The notes beneath the pieces are model-generated. The model was not told the origin of the DNA. It did not search any database and saw only the letters and a list, made by a program, of their open reading frames with translations. The position numbers and the translations under genes are program-made. This document shows positions 1 through 7,750 of a stretch of DNA of 36,284 nucleotides, one piece after another. How positions within the stretch are numbered: position 1 is the stretch's first letter; every line of letters starts with the position of its first letter. This DNA comes from an uncultured Bacteroidales bacterium (GTDB taxonomy: Bacteria > Bacteroidota > Bacteroidia > Bacteroidales > FEN-979): assembly GCA_903926565.1 (NCBI GenBank), contig CAIYJU010000159.1:1-36284 (forward strand), in the 5' to 3' direction.

Positions 1-2
1 AT

Positions 3-365
3 CAGTTGCGGCGGACCTATTACCTTAACGGAGGATACCAGTATATTCTTCCGAATCATCCGGCTTTCGAGCTGCTTCCTTCTGCCCAGTTTATGTTTGA
101 CGGAGCTGCTTTTCAGTTAAATGCAAGCGCTTTGCTCATGTACAGCAATAAATTTTATGGAGGATTGGGCTATCGCCTGCAGGATGCCGTTTCGATATTG
201 GCAGGTGTTATTGTCAAAGGTGTGCAAATCGGCGTGGCTTATGACATAAGCACCTCTGCAATGCATAGTTATAATAGTGGCGGACTGGAAATTTTGGTGA
301 ATTATTGCTTCAAGATCGACACCGATAAATTCAGGAAAAGTTACAGGAATACACGTTTCTTATAA
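3..365 (+). CDS. PorP/SprF-like type IX secretion outer-membrane protein, C-terminal part
   Basis: The reading frame is open to the left edge of the window, so only about the last 120 residues are present. The TTG at position 6 is an internal codon, not a convincing start. The residues alternate hydrophobic and polar in short stretches rich in Tyr, Gly and Phe, as in an outer-membrane beta-barrel. The phrases YGGLGYRL and ISTSAMHSYNSGGLEI, followed by a short basic tail, resemble the C-terminal half of PorP/SprF proteins, which work with the type IX secretion system and with surface adhesin export in Bacteroidota. The position directly upstream of gldK supports this, because porP-like genes often precede the gldKLMN/porKLMN cluster. 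Family assignment is by resemblance plus context. The missing N-terminal part lies outside the window. Confidence 0.8.
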   Translation, partial: QLRRTYYLNGGYQYILPNHPAFELLPSAQFMFDGAAFQLNASALLMYSNKFYGGLGYRLQDAVSILAGVIVKGVQIGVAYDISTSAMHSYNSGGLEILVNYCFKIDTDKFRKSYRNTRFL

Positions 366-376
366 AATAAAAAGAG

Positions 377-384
377 TAAATTTG
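377..384 (+). promoter_or_regulatory. Possible -7 promoter box upstream of gldK
   Basis: TAAATTTG matches the Bacteroidota -7 consensus TAnnTTTG and would place the transcript start near 391, about 75 nt before gldK. No good TTTG lies at the expected -33 distance; the nearest is TTTC, about 17 nt away. The 101-nt gap before gldK holds nothing else I recognise. Confidence 0.35.
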
Positions 385-466
385 CCGTTTTGTATTGAAA
401 AACTGAAGATTAACAAAATAAAACTCAATACGTAGCGTTATTTTTCATCTATTAATCACCCAACAA

Positions 467-1834
467 ATGAAAAAACTGCTCATTTATTTCGCACTGTTCA
501 TCTTTCTGGCAAGTTGCGGTAACTCGGGAAATGGTGAGCTTACGGGCGTAAAAAACCGGAAGCGATACTATTCACCTGATCCATTTGGCATGGTTTACGT
601 ACCTATGGGATGCTATACCATGGGCGTAAGTGATGAAGATATGCCTTATGCACAGCTGAATAACCCCAAAACGGTAACCGTTTCGGCGTTTTACATGGAC
701 CAGACGGAAATAACCAACAATGAATATCGTCAGTTTGTCTATTGGGTAAGGGATTCCATTGCCCGCAGGATACTTGGAGAGACAAAACCTGAACTCTATT
801 TCATTTCGGAGAATAAAAAAACCGGAGAGCAGTTTGATCCCCCTTATCTGAACTGGGAAAGCAAACTTGAGTGGAATTCAGAGCAGCAGGATGTTCGCGA
901 TGCCCTGGCACAGTTGTACCTTCCTGAAAATGAGCGCTATTTCAGAAGAAAAGAGATTGATACCCGTAAACTCTATTTTGAATACTATTTTGTTGACCTG
1001 AAAGCTGCGTCCCGTAAGGATTATTCTGCCCAGCCTGACCCCAAAGAGGCAAGTCTGGCCAACCGCCCGCAAGGTTTAAAAGACCGGTCGGTATATGTTC
1101 GCAAGGAGGTAATTAATGTTTATCCGGATACCCTTTGCTGGATTCATGATTACGCCTATTCTTTCAATGATCCGAGTACCGAAAAATATTTCTGGCACCC
1201 TGCGTATGACAATTATCCTGTGGTTGGCATAAACTGGAAGCAGGCCAATGCGTTCTGTATCTGGCGTACCCAACTCAAGAACAGTTCGCTGAATGGTAAA
1301 AAAGGGGAGACCTATATCAGTGACTTCCGGTTGCCGACTGAAGGAGAATGGGAATGGGCAGCGCGTGGAGGTTATGATGCGAATCCATATCCCTGGGGCG
1401 GTCCTTACACCCGGAATGATAAAGGCTGTTTCCTGGCAAACTTCAAACCCATCAGGGGTGATTATATCGCTGACGGAGGTGCAACAACGGTTATTGTCGC
1501 ACATTATCCAGCAAATGATTATGGCCTGTACGACATGGCAGGTAACGTGGCCGAATGGACTGTAACTGCTTTCCATCCTTCATCCTATAACTTCTCATGG
1601 GATTTGAATCCTGATTACAAATACAACGCAAAAGACACCGACCCGCCTGCATTAAAAAGAAAGGTCACACGCGGAGGTTCATGGAAGGATGTTGCTTATT
1701 TCCTTCGTGTTTCAACCCGGGCTTATGAATACCAGGACACATCCAAATGTTATATCGGATTCCGGTGTGTTCAGAATTTTCTTGGCCGCCAGCGTGATGA
1801 TAATCCAGCCAGGGCTTCCAAAGTTTACAGATAG
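467..1834 (+). CDS. gldK: Gliding motility / type IX secretion lipoprotein GldK (PorK)
   Basis: 455 residues. The N-terminus is a lipoprotein signal ending in the lipobox LASC, so Cys17 is the likely lipidated residue. The rest has the formylglycine-generating-enzyme (FGE-sulfatase) fold: YVPMGCYTMG near the start, DQTEITNNEYRQF, RLPTEGEWEWAARGG, YDMAGNVAEWT, then VTRGGSWKD and a closing GFRCV. In GldK/PorK this fold is structural. The protein forms a periplasmic ring with GldN on the inner face of the outer membrane in the type IX secretion system. It is first of four colinear genes (gldK, gldL, gldM, gldN) with short gaps, so an operon is likely. The ATG at 467 is chosen because it begins the signal peptide directly. 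The order and the FGE fold make the call firm. Confidence 0.95.
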   Translation: MKKLLIYFALFIFLASCGNSGNGELTGVKNRKRYYSPDPFGMVYVPMGCYTMGVSDEDMPYAQLNNPKTVTVSAFYMDQTEITNNEYRQFVYWVRDSIARRILGETKPELYFISENKKTGEQFDPPYLNWESKLEWNSEQQDVRDALAQLYLPENERYFRRKEIDTRKLYFEYYFVDLKAASRKDYSAQPDPKEASLANRPQGLKDRSVYVRKEVINVYPDTLCWIHDYAYSFNDPSTEKYFWHPAYDNYPVVGINWKQANAFCIWRTQLKNSSLNGKKGETYISDFRLPTEGEWEWAARGGYDANPYPWGGPYTRNDKGCFLANFKPIRGDYIADGGATTVIVAHYPANDYGLYDMAGNVAEWTVTAFHPSSYNFSWDLNPDYKYNAKDTDPPALKRKVTRGGSWKDVAYFLRVSTRAYEYQDTSKCYIGFRCVQNFLGRQRDDNPARASKVYR

Positions 1835-1879
1835 TACATTCATTATTTATAATTCATTCATATTTAATCTTTTCAAACT

Positions 1880-2914
1880 ATGGCTTTACTCGATCTTGTA
1901 AAAACTAAGGGCTATAAGAATTTCATGTCCAAATTATATGGCTGGGGTGCCGCTGTCGTGATCATTGGTGCGTTGTTTAAAATAAACCACTACACCGGAG
2001 CTGACACCATGCTGATCATCGGTTTGGGTACGGAATCACTTATCTTCTTTTTCTCAGCTTTTGAGCCGCCCCACGTTGAGCCTGACTGGAGTCTGGTTTA
2101 TCCGCAATTGGCAGGAATTTACCATGAGGGTGATCCTGAAGCAGGTAAAGTTTTTGGTGCAAAGGATTCAGTTACCCAGGAATTGGATAAGATGCTGGAA
2201 AAAGCAAAAATCGGCCCTGAACTTATTGCAAGCCTCGGTGCGGGACTGACAAATCTTTCAGAAACAACTTCGAAGTTGTCGAATGTGGCTGATGCTTCAC
2301 TGGCCAACGACAAGTATGTGAATACCATGAAGAGTGCTACCGAATCCGCAACCGTATTGTCTGAATCCTACCGTAAAACAGCTCAATCACTTGACCTGAA
2401 TGTTCAGGCTTCTACCGATCAATTAACACATATCAAATCCACCGCTAAAAGTGCCGCCACCCTTTCGACGATGTTTGCCGAAGTGAGTGAATCCCTTAAA
2501 GAGGATGTGAATGCAAGCAAGGCATTTAGTGCCAGTATCGTGAATGCCGCCGCATCGGCCAATAAATTTATTGAGAAATACAATGAGTCGGCCACGCTGC
2601 TTTCTAAAACAGCTGAAACCATTAATGCTTCTGCTACAGGCGGAGCTGCATATAACAAGGAACTCCAGCGTATTTCCACAAATCTTTCCGCATTAAATGC
2701 ACTTTATGAACTGCACCTGCAAGGTTCAAACCAGCAGATGGAAAATACCAATAAGTTCAACACTGTCATGAATAAATTCGCTGTTAACCTGAGTGATTCC
2801 ATGGCCAATACCGAAAAATTCAAAGCTGAAATGGACAATCTGACCAAAAATATTGCTTCCCTTAACAAGGTTTATGGCAATATGCTTTCGGCAATGAGTG
2901 TCGGTGGAAAATAA
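1880..2914 (+). CDS. gldL: Gliding motility / type IX secretion motor protein GldL (PorL)
   Basis: 344 residues. Two transmembrane helices occupy roughly residues 20-35 and 43-60 (GWGAAVVIIGALF and MLIIGLGTESLIFFFSAF), followed by the family phrase AFEPPH. Glu52 lies in the second helix and probably corresponds to the membrane glutamate that GldL needs to use the proton gradient. GldL and GldM form the inner-membrane rotary motor that powers type IX secretion and gliding. From about residue 90 to the end the protein is a long Ala/Ser/Thr/Asn-rich helical region that should form coiled coil in the cytoplasm. This makes it much longer than my recollection of flavobacterial GldL (a little over 200 residues) and closer to Bacteroidales PorL. 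The start has no Shine-Dalgarno sequence. It follows gldK by 45 nt. Confidence 0.95.
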   Translation: MALLDLVKTKGYKNFMSKLYGWGAAVVIIGALFKINHYTGADTMLIIGLGTESLIFFFSAFEPPHVEPDWSLVYPQLAGIYHEGDPEAGKVFGAKDSVTQELDKMLEKAKIGPELIASLGAGLTNLSETTSKLSNVADASLANDKYVNTMKSATESATVLSESYRKTAQSLDLNVQASTDQLTHIKSTAKSAATLSTMFAEVSESLKEDVNASKAFSASIVNAAASANKFIEKYNESATLLSKTAETINASATGGAAYNKELQRISTNLSALNALYELHLQGSNQQMENTNKFNTVMNKFAVNLSDSMANTEKFKAEMDNLTKNIASLNKVYGNMLSAMSVGGK

Positions 2915-2951
2915 TTTAGGAATCACTCATATTAACATAATATAAAACTAG

Positions 2952-4562
2952 ATGGCTGGATATAAAGAGACACCGAGGCAGAAGATGATCGGGATGATGT
3001 ATCTTGTTCTTACTGCATTGCTCGCATTAAACGTCTCGAAGCAGATCATTGATGCATTCATACTTGTTAACGAAAGTATGGAGACCACCAACGAAAACTT
3101 CTCGAAGAAGCTGGATAATACCTATTCAAAGTTTAAAATCCAATACCAGCTGAACCCCAATAAGGTTGGTCCGTATTGGGAAAAAGCGCAGCAGGCGCAT
3201 CTTTTATCTGATAAACTGGCGAAATATGTTGACAGCATCAAGTATGTTGTTGTTATGCGTACCGACGGACTGGCCTCGATTGAAGAAGCCAGGAAGCTGA
3301 ACCTTCGCAATGCCAAGCGGAAGGAAAGTTATAATGAAGCCACCAGGTATTTTATCGGAAGTTCACCGGATGGCTCTGATGGTGAAGCAAAAATCCTCAA
3401 GGATAAAATTGAAAACTTTAAAAAAGAAATGCTTGAACTGGTTGACCCAAAATTCAGGGCAACTATTAAAACTGGCATGGATACAAAAGGCCCATTTTAT
3501 GACGCTGACGGAAAGAAGCAAAACTGGGAAATGCATAACTTCTACCGGACGATCCTCGCAGCAACCGTCACCATTCTGAATAAAACCAAAGCGGAAGTTT
3601 ATAATGTCGAATTTGATGTTGTAAATCAACTGTATGGATCAATTGATGCGCTGAATTTTAAATTTGACAGGATCCAGGCAAAGGTTATTCCAAGAAGCAG
3701 TTACATCTTTATCGGGGATGAATACCAGGCTGAAATTCTTGTTGGGGCTTATGATACCAAGCAAAATCCGGATGTGCGATATACCCTGGGTGCTGACACT
3801 CTTACACCGGGAAATTTCAAAAACGCTACTTCCCTTGAAGGTTCGCAAGGACTGGTCACATTGAAACTGGCCGGATCTGCTGAAGGACTGAAAAAATTCG
3901 CTGGTATAATAAAAGTAGTCAGCCCGTTGGGTGATACCATGGTTTTCCATTTTAAAGATGAGTTCATCGTAGCCAGGCCGGCTATTACTATCTCACCCAG
4001 TAAAATGAATGTGTTTTATATTGGGGTTGATAATCCTGTTGAAATCAGTGTGCCGGGCAGCCCCGAAAAAATTGTTCCTTCCATTTCTGTAGGAAATATC
4101 CGGCAGGAAGGAAAGGAATGGGTTGTATCCGGTCTGACTTCCAATGGTGCGCGCGAAGCAGTTATCAGTGTAAATGCTGTGTTCTCGGGAAAATCAAAGA
4201 GTATGGGTTCTTATAAGTTCAGGCTGAAAACCGTTCCTGATCCTCTGATTAAAATCGCCGGGAAAAATGAAGGTTTTATTTCGAAAAGTTTATTAATGGC
4301 CAGCCCTTTTTTGGTTCCGGAAATGCCAGCAGGTTTTGATTTCGACCTCAAATATACCGTAACATCCTTTACATTTTCTACGTCAACAGCTGCCGGAGAA
4401 GGAAATGACACCAAAGTTCAGGGTAACCGTCTTACGGATGAAATTGTCAGGCAGATTAAAAATGCACGCAAAGGCCAGCGTATCTGGTTTGATGAAATAT
4501 ATGCCAAGGGTCCTGACGGAACGCGCAAGGTAAACACCAGTCTTAGTTTGAAATTGAATTGA
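2952..4562 (+). CDS. gldM: Gliding motility / type IX secretion motor protein GldM (PorM)
   Basis: 536 residues. The N-terminus MAGYKETPRQKMIGMMYLV is the GldM signature. One transmembrane helix (about residues 11-33) anchors a large periplasmic region of helical and Ig-like beta domains, with the usual late segment from about residue 340 (FIVARPAITISPSKMNVFY). Arg9, at the membrane edge, matches the arginine proposed to pair with the GldL glutamate in proton coupling. GldM spans the periplasm and transmits motor rotation to the GldK/GldN ring. It starts 37 nt after gldL, without a Shine-Dalgarno sequence, and is followed 21 nt later by gldN. Length and both terminal signatures agree with the family. 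Confidence 0.96.
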   Translation: MAGYKETPRQKMIGMMYLVLTALLALNVSKQIIDAFILVNESMETTNENFSKKLDNTYSKFKIQYQLNPNKVGPYWEKAQQAHLLSDKLAKYVDSIKYVVVMRTDGLASIEEARKLNLRNAKRKESYNEATRYFIGSSPDGSDGEAKILKDKIENFKKEMLELVDPKFRATIKTGMDTKGPFYDADGKKQNWEMHNFYRTILAATVTILNKTKAEVYNVEFDVVNQLYGSIDALNFKFDRIQAKVIPRSSYIFIGDEYQAEILVGAYDTKQNPDVRYTLGADTLTPGNFKNATSLEGSQGLVTLKLAGSAEGLKKFAGIIKVVSPLGDTMVFHFKDEFIVARPAITISPSKMNVFYIGVDNPVEISVPGSPEKIVPSISVGNIRQEGKEWVVSGLTSNGAREAVISVNAVFSGKSKSMGSYKFRLKTVPDPLIKIAGKNEGFISKSLLMASPFLVPEMPAGFDFDLKYTVTSFTFSTSTAAGEGNDTKVQGNRLTDEIVRQIKNARKGQRIWFDEIYAKGPDGTRKVNTSLSLKLN

Positions 4563-4571
4563 TATTATTCA

Positions 4572-4580
4572 TAAGGAGGT
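4572..4580 (+). promoter_or_regulatory. Consensus Shine-Dalgarno site before gldN
   Basis: TAAGGAGGT lies 3 nt before the gldN ATG and is fully complementary to the usual 16S rRNA tail. This is unusual here: gldK, gldL and gldM have nothing similar, and Bacteroidota genes mostly start without such sites. It fixes the gldN start at 4584. Confidence 0.75.
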
Positions 4581-4583
4581 AAT

Positions 4584-5441
4584 ATGAAAAAAGCACTTTT
4601 CCTGGTTCTGTTCACCGCTTGTTTGTGGGGATTGAGCCTTACATCCTATTCACAAATCCTTGAGGGTCCGCCCAGGGATGGTGTGTATGATAAAACTGCG
4701 ATCACACAGGTCCAGCCGATTCCCTATCCGTATCTGCGTGAGGCGGATGTGGTTTGGACTCGCAGAATCTGGCGCATTATGGATTTGAGAGAAAAGATGA
4801 ATCAGCCTTTTTACTTCCCGGAAAAACCCCAGAACAGCTGGCGCAGTTTTGTTCAGATTATTATGGATGGTTTGAAAGAGGGTACCGTGACCGCATATTC
4901 TGGCGAATCAGATCAATTTTTAGTTCCTCTCACATACAAAGAGCTTTTGGATAAGCTCGAAACAGCCGACACTGTTAAATTACCCAGACCTGATAATCCG
5001 GATATTTTTTTTGATACGCTTATCAAAACGGAGTTTGACCCATCGAATGTTAAAAAGTTGAAAATAAAAGAGGATTTCTATCTTGACCGTCAGAGATCAT
5101 TGGTAGAGGTGAGAATTCTTGGAATATGCCCGGTCGTGGATGTCATTGATAAAAACACAGGGGAAAAGCGTTTTGAGAAGAACCTTTTCTGGATTTATTT
5201 CCCGGAATGCCGCAACCTCTTTGCTAAAAATGAGATGTTCAACCTGAAAAACGGATCTGCCGGCAGAATGACATACGATGATGTGTTCATGAAGAGGATG
5301 TTCTCAAGCTATGTTTATAAGGAGGAGAATGTGTATGACCGCCAGATAAATGACTATGCAACCGGAGTGGATGCCTTGCTCGAATCAGAAAAGGCGAAAA
5401 ACAATCTCTACGAATTTGAATCAAACCTTTGGGAATATTAA
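4584..5441 (+). CDS. gldN: Gliding motility / type IX secretion ring protein GldN (PorN)
   Basis: 285 residues. A cleavable signal peptide (about 24 residues, ending near SYSQ) targets it to the periplasm, where GldN/PorN forms a ring with GldK and contacts GldM. Recognisable family stretches are DVVWTRRIWRIMDLREKMN near residue 55, LVEVRILGICPVVD in the middle, LFWIYFPECRNLFA near residue 205, and MTYDDVFMKRMFSSYVYKE towards the end. The last has the conserved pattern of the GldN C-terminal part. It is the last gene of the gldKLMN cluster and is followed by two hairpins, which suggests the transcript ends here. Unlike its neighbours it has a perfect Shine-Dalgarno sequence, perhaps to raise its yield relative to the other subunits (inference). 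Confidence 0.94.
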   Translation: MKKALFLVLFTACLWGLSLTSYSQILEGPPRDGVYDKTAITQVQPIPYPYLREADVVWTRRIWRIMDLREKMNQPFYFPEKPQNSWRSFVQIIMDGLKEGTVTAYSGESDQFLVPLTYKELLDKLETADTVKLPRPDNPDIFFDTLIKTEFDPSNVKKLKIKEDFYLDRQRSLVEVRILGICPVVDVIDKNTGEKRFEKNLFWIYFPECRNLFAKNEMFNLKNGSAGRMTYDDVFMKRMFSSYVYKEENVYDRQINDYATGVDALLESEKAKNNLYEFESNLWEY

Positions 5442-5451
5442 TCTGACAAAC

Positions 5452-5475
5452 GGATCCTGGGTTAGGGTCCTTTAA
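5452..5475 (+). terminator. Weak hairpin after gldN
   Basis: GGATCCT (5452-5458) pairs with AGGGTCC (5464-5470) with one G-T wobble around the loop GGGTT, followed by TTTAAAA. It is a weaker hairpin just ahead of the stronger one at 5485-5518. Confidence 0.4.
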
Positions 5476-5484
5476 AATTCCTGG

Positions 5485-5518
5485 CAGAGGCTGTCTCAAC
5501 TCAATGAGACAGCCTCTG
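5485..5518. terminator. Strong hairpin between gldN and recG
   Basis: A 14-bp perfect stem, CAGAGGCTGTCTCA with TGAGACAGCCTCTG, closes on the 6-nt loop ACTCAA. There is no long T run after it, so it may act as a terminator of reduced strength or as a 3' end stabiliser for the gldKLMN message. Confidence 0.6.
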
Positions 5519-5564
5519 TTGTAAATACGCGGTGCTTTATGCTTTATTCCTTGCACAAATGCTA

Positions 5565-5572
5565 TATATTTG
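5565..5572 (+). promoter_or_regulatory. Probable recG promoter (-7 box)
   Basis: TATATTTG fits TAnnTTTG. An imperfect -33 element, TTTA, sits 18 nt upstream at 5543-5546. The predicted transcript start, near 5579, is about 18 nt before the recG ATG and downstream of the gldN hairpins. Confidence 0.45.
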
Positions 5573-5596
5573 TGTTGACCTGATTGTTCATTCGTT

Positions 5597-7702
5597 ATGA
5601 TTTCATCATTCCTCGAAACCCCTGTAGAATTCCTTAAAGGTGTTGGCCCGTCCAGGGCCTTACTGCTGAATAAGGAGTTGAATATTCATACGTTTGGAGA
5701 TCTGCTTACATTCTTTCCTTTCAGATATGTTGACAGGAGCAAATTTTACCAGATATCTGATATCAGGGATGATAATTCATTTGTGCAGATTAAGGCAAAA
5801 GTAGTTCACATTCAAACATTGGGTACAGCATATCATCAGCGTTTGGTTGCTACGGTGCGGGATTCAACCGGCGAAATTGACCTTGTTTGGTTCCAGGGAA
5901 TTAAATGGGTGCTGGATATGCTTTCGCCGCAGCAGGAATATGTCATTTTTGGCAAGCCAACTGTATTTAACGGACGTTGGAATATCTCGCATCCGGATCT
6001 TGAGATACCCACCACTCTCGCCCTGCCAATTAGTGAAACCATCCGGCCAATATATAATTCTACGGAGAAATTGAAATCCAAGGGGTTGGATTATAAAGGG
6101 ATCGGCAAGCTTGTCAGGAATATTCTGCTGAACGATAAATTTGTCATGCCCGAAAGCCTGACCCATGAACTTTTACAGGGTCTCCGGTTGATAAACAGGC
6201 AGGATGCATTTGTTAATATTCATTTTCCACAAAGTCCGGAATTACTGAAAAAGGCGCAGACCCGGTTGAAATTTGAAGAGTTGTTTTACATTCAGCTCAG
6301 GCTGGCCCGACAACGCTATGGCAGATTGCAAAAGCATGCAGGGCACAAGTTTCTAAGGGTAGGGGAGTATGTCAACCAGTTTTATCACCATCATCTCACC
6401 TTTGAACTTACCAATGCACAGAAAAGGGTAATTAAGGAGATCAGGGCGGATCTTGGCTCAGGAAACCAGATGAACCGGCTGCTCCAGGGAGATGTTGGCA
6501 GCGGGAAAACCCTTGTGGCATTGATGACCATGCTTATCGGCCTGGATAACGAGTACCAGAGTTGCCTGATGGCCCCGACAGAGATCCTGGCCAGGCAACA
6601 TTATAATACCATCTCCGGGATGCTGACAGGGCTTGATGTGGTTGTCAGATTACTTACCGGATCAACCAAAAAGGCTGAACGTCTTGGTATTCATGAGGGA
6701 TTGCAAAACGGGACAATCCACCTGCTTATAGGAACCCATGCACTGATTGAGGAAAATGTGGTCTTCAGAAGGCTTGGGCTGGTGGTGATCGATGAACAAC
6801 ATCGTTTCGGAGTAGCCCAGCGTGCCAAACTCTGGGAAAAGAATGTGGTGACCCCGCACATTCTTGTCATGACGGCAACGCCGATTCCGCGTACACTTGC
6901 CATGACCCTTTATGGTGATCTTGATACCTCTGTTATTGATGAAATGCCGCCAGGCAGAAAACCTATTGTCACAAAACATTTGTACGAACCTCAGCGGGGA
7001 AAGGTGTTCAGTTTTATCCTTGAAAAAATTCTTGAAGGCCGGCAGATTTACATTGTTTTTCCATTAATCCAGGAGTCTGAAACCCTCGATTTGAAGAACT
7101 TGTCAGATGGGTACGAAGCCATTGTAAGGGTGTTTCCGCCTTCCCGGTTTTCAGTAAGCATGGTACATGGCAAGATGAAGCAGGCAGAAAAGGATAGAGA
7201 AATGCAACGTTTTTTAGACAAGGAAACGCAGATTATGGTTGCAACAACTGTAATCGAGGTTGGGGTGGATGTTCCAAATGCATCGGTGATGGTCATCGAA
7301 AATGCTGAACGGTTTGGCCTGTCACAGCTTCACCAGTTACGTGGACGGGTTGGAAGGGGAGGAGATCAGTCTTTCTGTATCCTGATGAGCAGTTATGAAC
7401 TTTCAGCCGAGGCGCGAAAGCGTATCTCGACCATGGTGCGGACCAATGACGGGTTTGAAATTGCAGAAACCGACCTTCAGCTTCGCGGTCCCGGCGATCT
7501 CCAGGGAACCCAGCAGAGCGGAATCATGGATTTACGCATCGCAGATATCGTTAAGGATGAAAAAATATTGAAATATGCCCGGAGTGTTGCATCCGAGGTC
7601 ATCAGTAAGGACCCCACCCTGTCAAAAAAAGAAAATGACATTCTGGCACATCACCTTCGCAATATGGACAAAAAGCAGCAAAATTGGGGTCTCATCTCTT
7701 AA
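5597..7702 (+). CDS. recG: ATP-dependent DNA helicase RecG
   Basis: 701 residues, a normal length for RecG. The N-terminal third is the wedge/OB domain that binds branched DNA (PVEFLKGVGPSRA, then LLTFFPFRYVDRS). The helicase motor follows: Walker A GDVGSGKT at 298-305, LMAPTEILARQH, the DEQH box at 399-402, and TATPIPRTLAMTLYGDLD. The second RecA lobe carries MVHGKMKQAEKD, MVATTVIEVGVDVPNA and QLHQLRGRVGRG. RecG remodels stalled replication forks and Holliday junctions by ATP-driven branch migration in the cytoplasm. It has its own likely promoter and is followed 48 nt later by pheT on the same strand. All helicase motifs are intact. Confidence 0.98.
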   Translation: MISSFLETPVEFLKGVGPSRALLLNKELNIHTFGDLLTFFPFRYVDRSKFYQISDIRDDNSFVQIKAKVVHIQTLGTAYHQRLVATVRDSTGEIDLVWFQGIKWVLDMLSPQQEYVIFGKPTVFNGRWNISHPDLEIPTTLALPISETIRPIYNSTEKLKSKGLDYKGIGKLVRNILLNDKFVMPESLTHELLQGLRLINRQDAFVNIHFPQSPELLKKAQTRLKFEELFYIQLRLARQRYGRLQKHAGHKFLRVGEYVNQFYHHHLTFELTNAQKRVIKEIRADLGSGNQMNRLLQGDVGSGKTLVALMTMLIGLDNEYQSCLMAPTEILARQHYNTISGMLTGLDVVVRLLTGSTKKAERLGIHEGLQNGTIHLLIGTHALIEENVVFRRLGLVVIDEQHRFGVAQRAKLWEKNVVTPHILVMTATPIPRTLAMTLYGDLDTSVIDEMPPGRKPIVTKHLYEPQRGKVFSFILEKILEGRQIYIVFPLIQESETLDLKNLSDGYEAIVRVFPPSRFSVSMVHGKMKQAEKDREMQRFLDKETQIMVATTVIEVGVDVPNASVMVIENAERFGLSQLHQLRGRVGRGGDQSFCILMSSYELSAEARKRISTMVRTNDGFEIAETDLQLRGPGDLQGTQQSGIMDLRIADIVKDEKILKYARSVASEVISKDPTLSKKENDILAHHLRNMDKKQQNWGLIS

Positions 7703-7721
7703 TTTGTAAGGTAATTATTGC

Positions 7722-7729
7722 TAATTTTG
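7722..7729 (+). promoter_or_regulatory. Possible pheT -7 box
   Basis: TAATTTTG matches TAnnTTTG in the short gap between recG and pheT, 21 nt before the start codon. No TTTG lies at the right -33 distance, so support is weak. Confidence 0.3.
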
Positions 7730-7750
7730 CCCTTTTAATCCAAAATTCAA

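Noticed and set aside
1076..1576. Antisense open frame of 166 codons within gldK
   Set aside because: It is a shadow of the gldK coding sequence with no recognisable domain and Ile/Arg-rich composition typical of a reversed frame.
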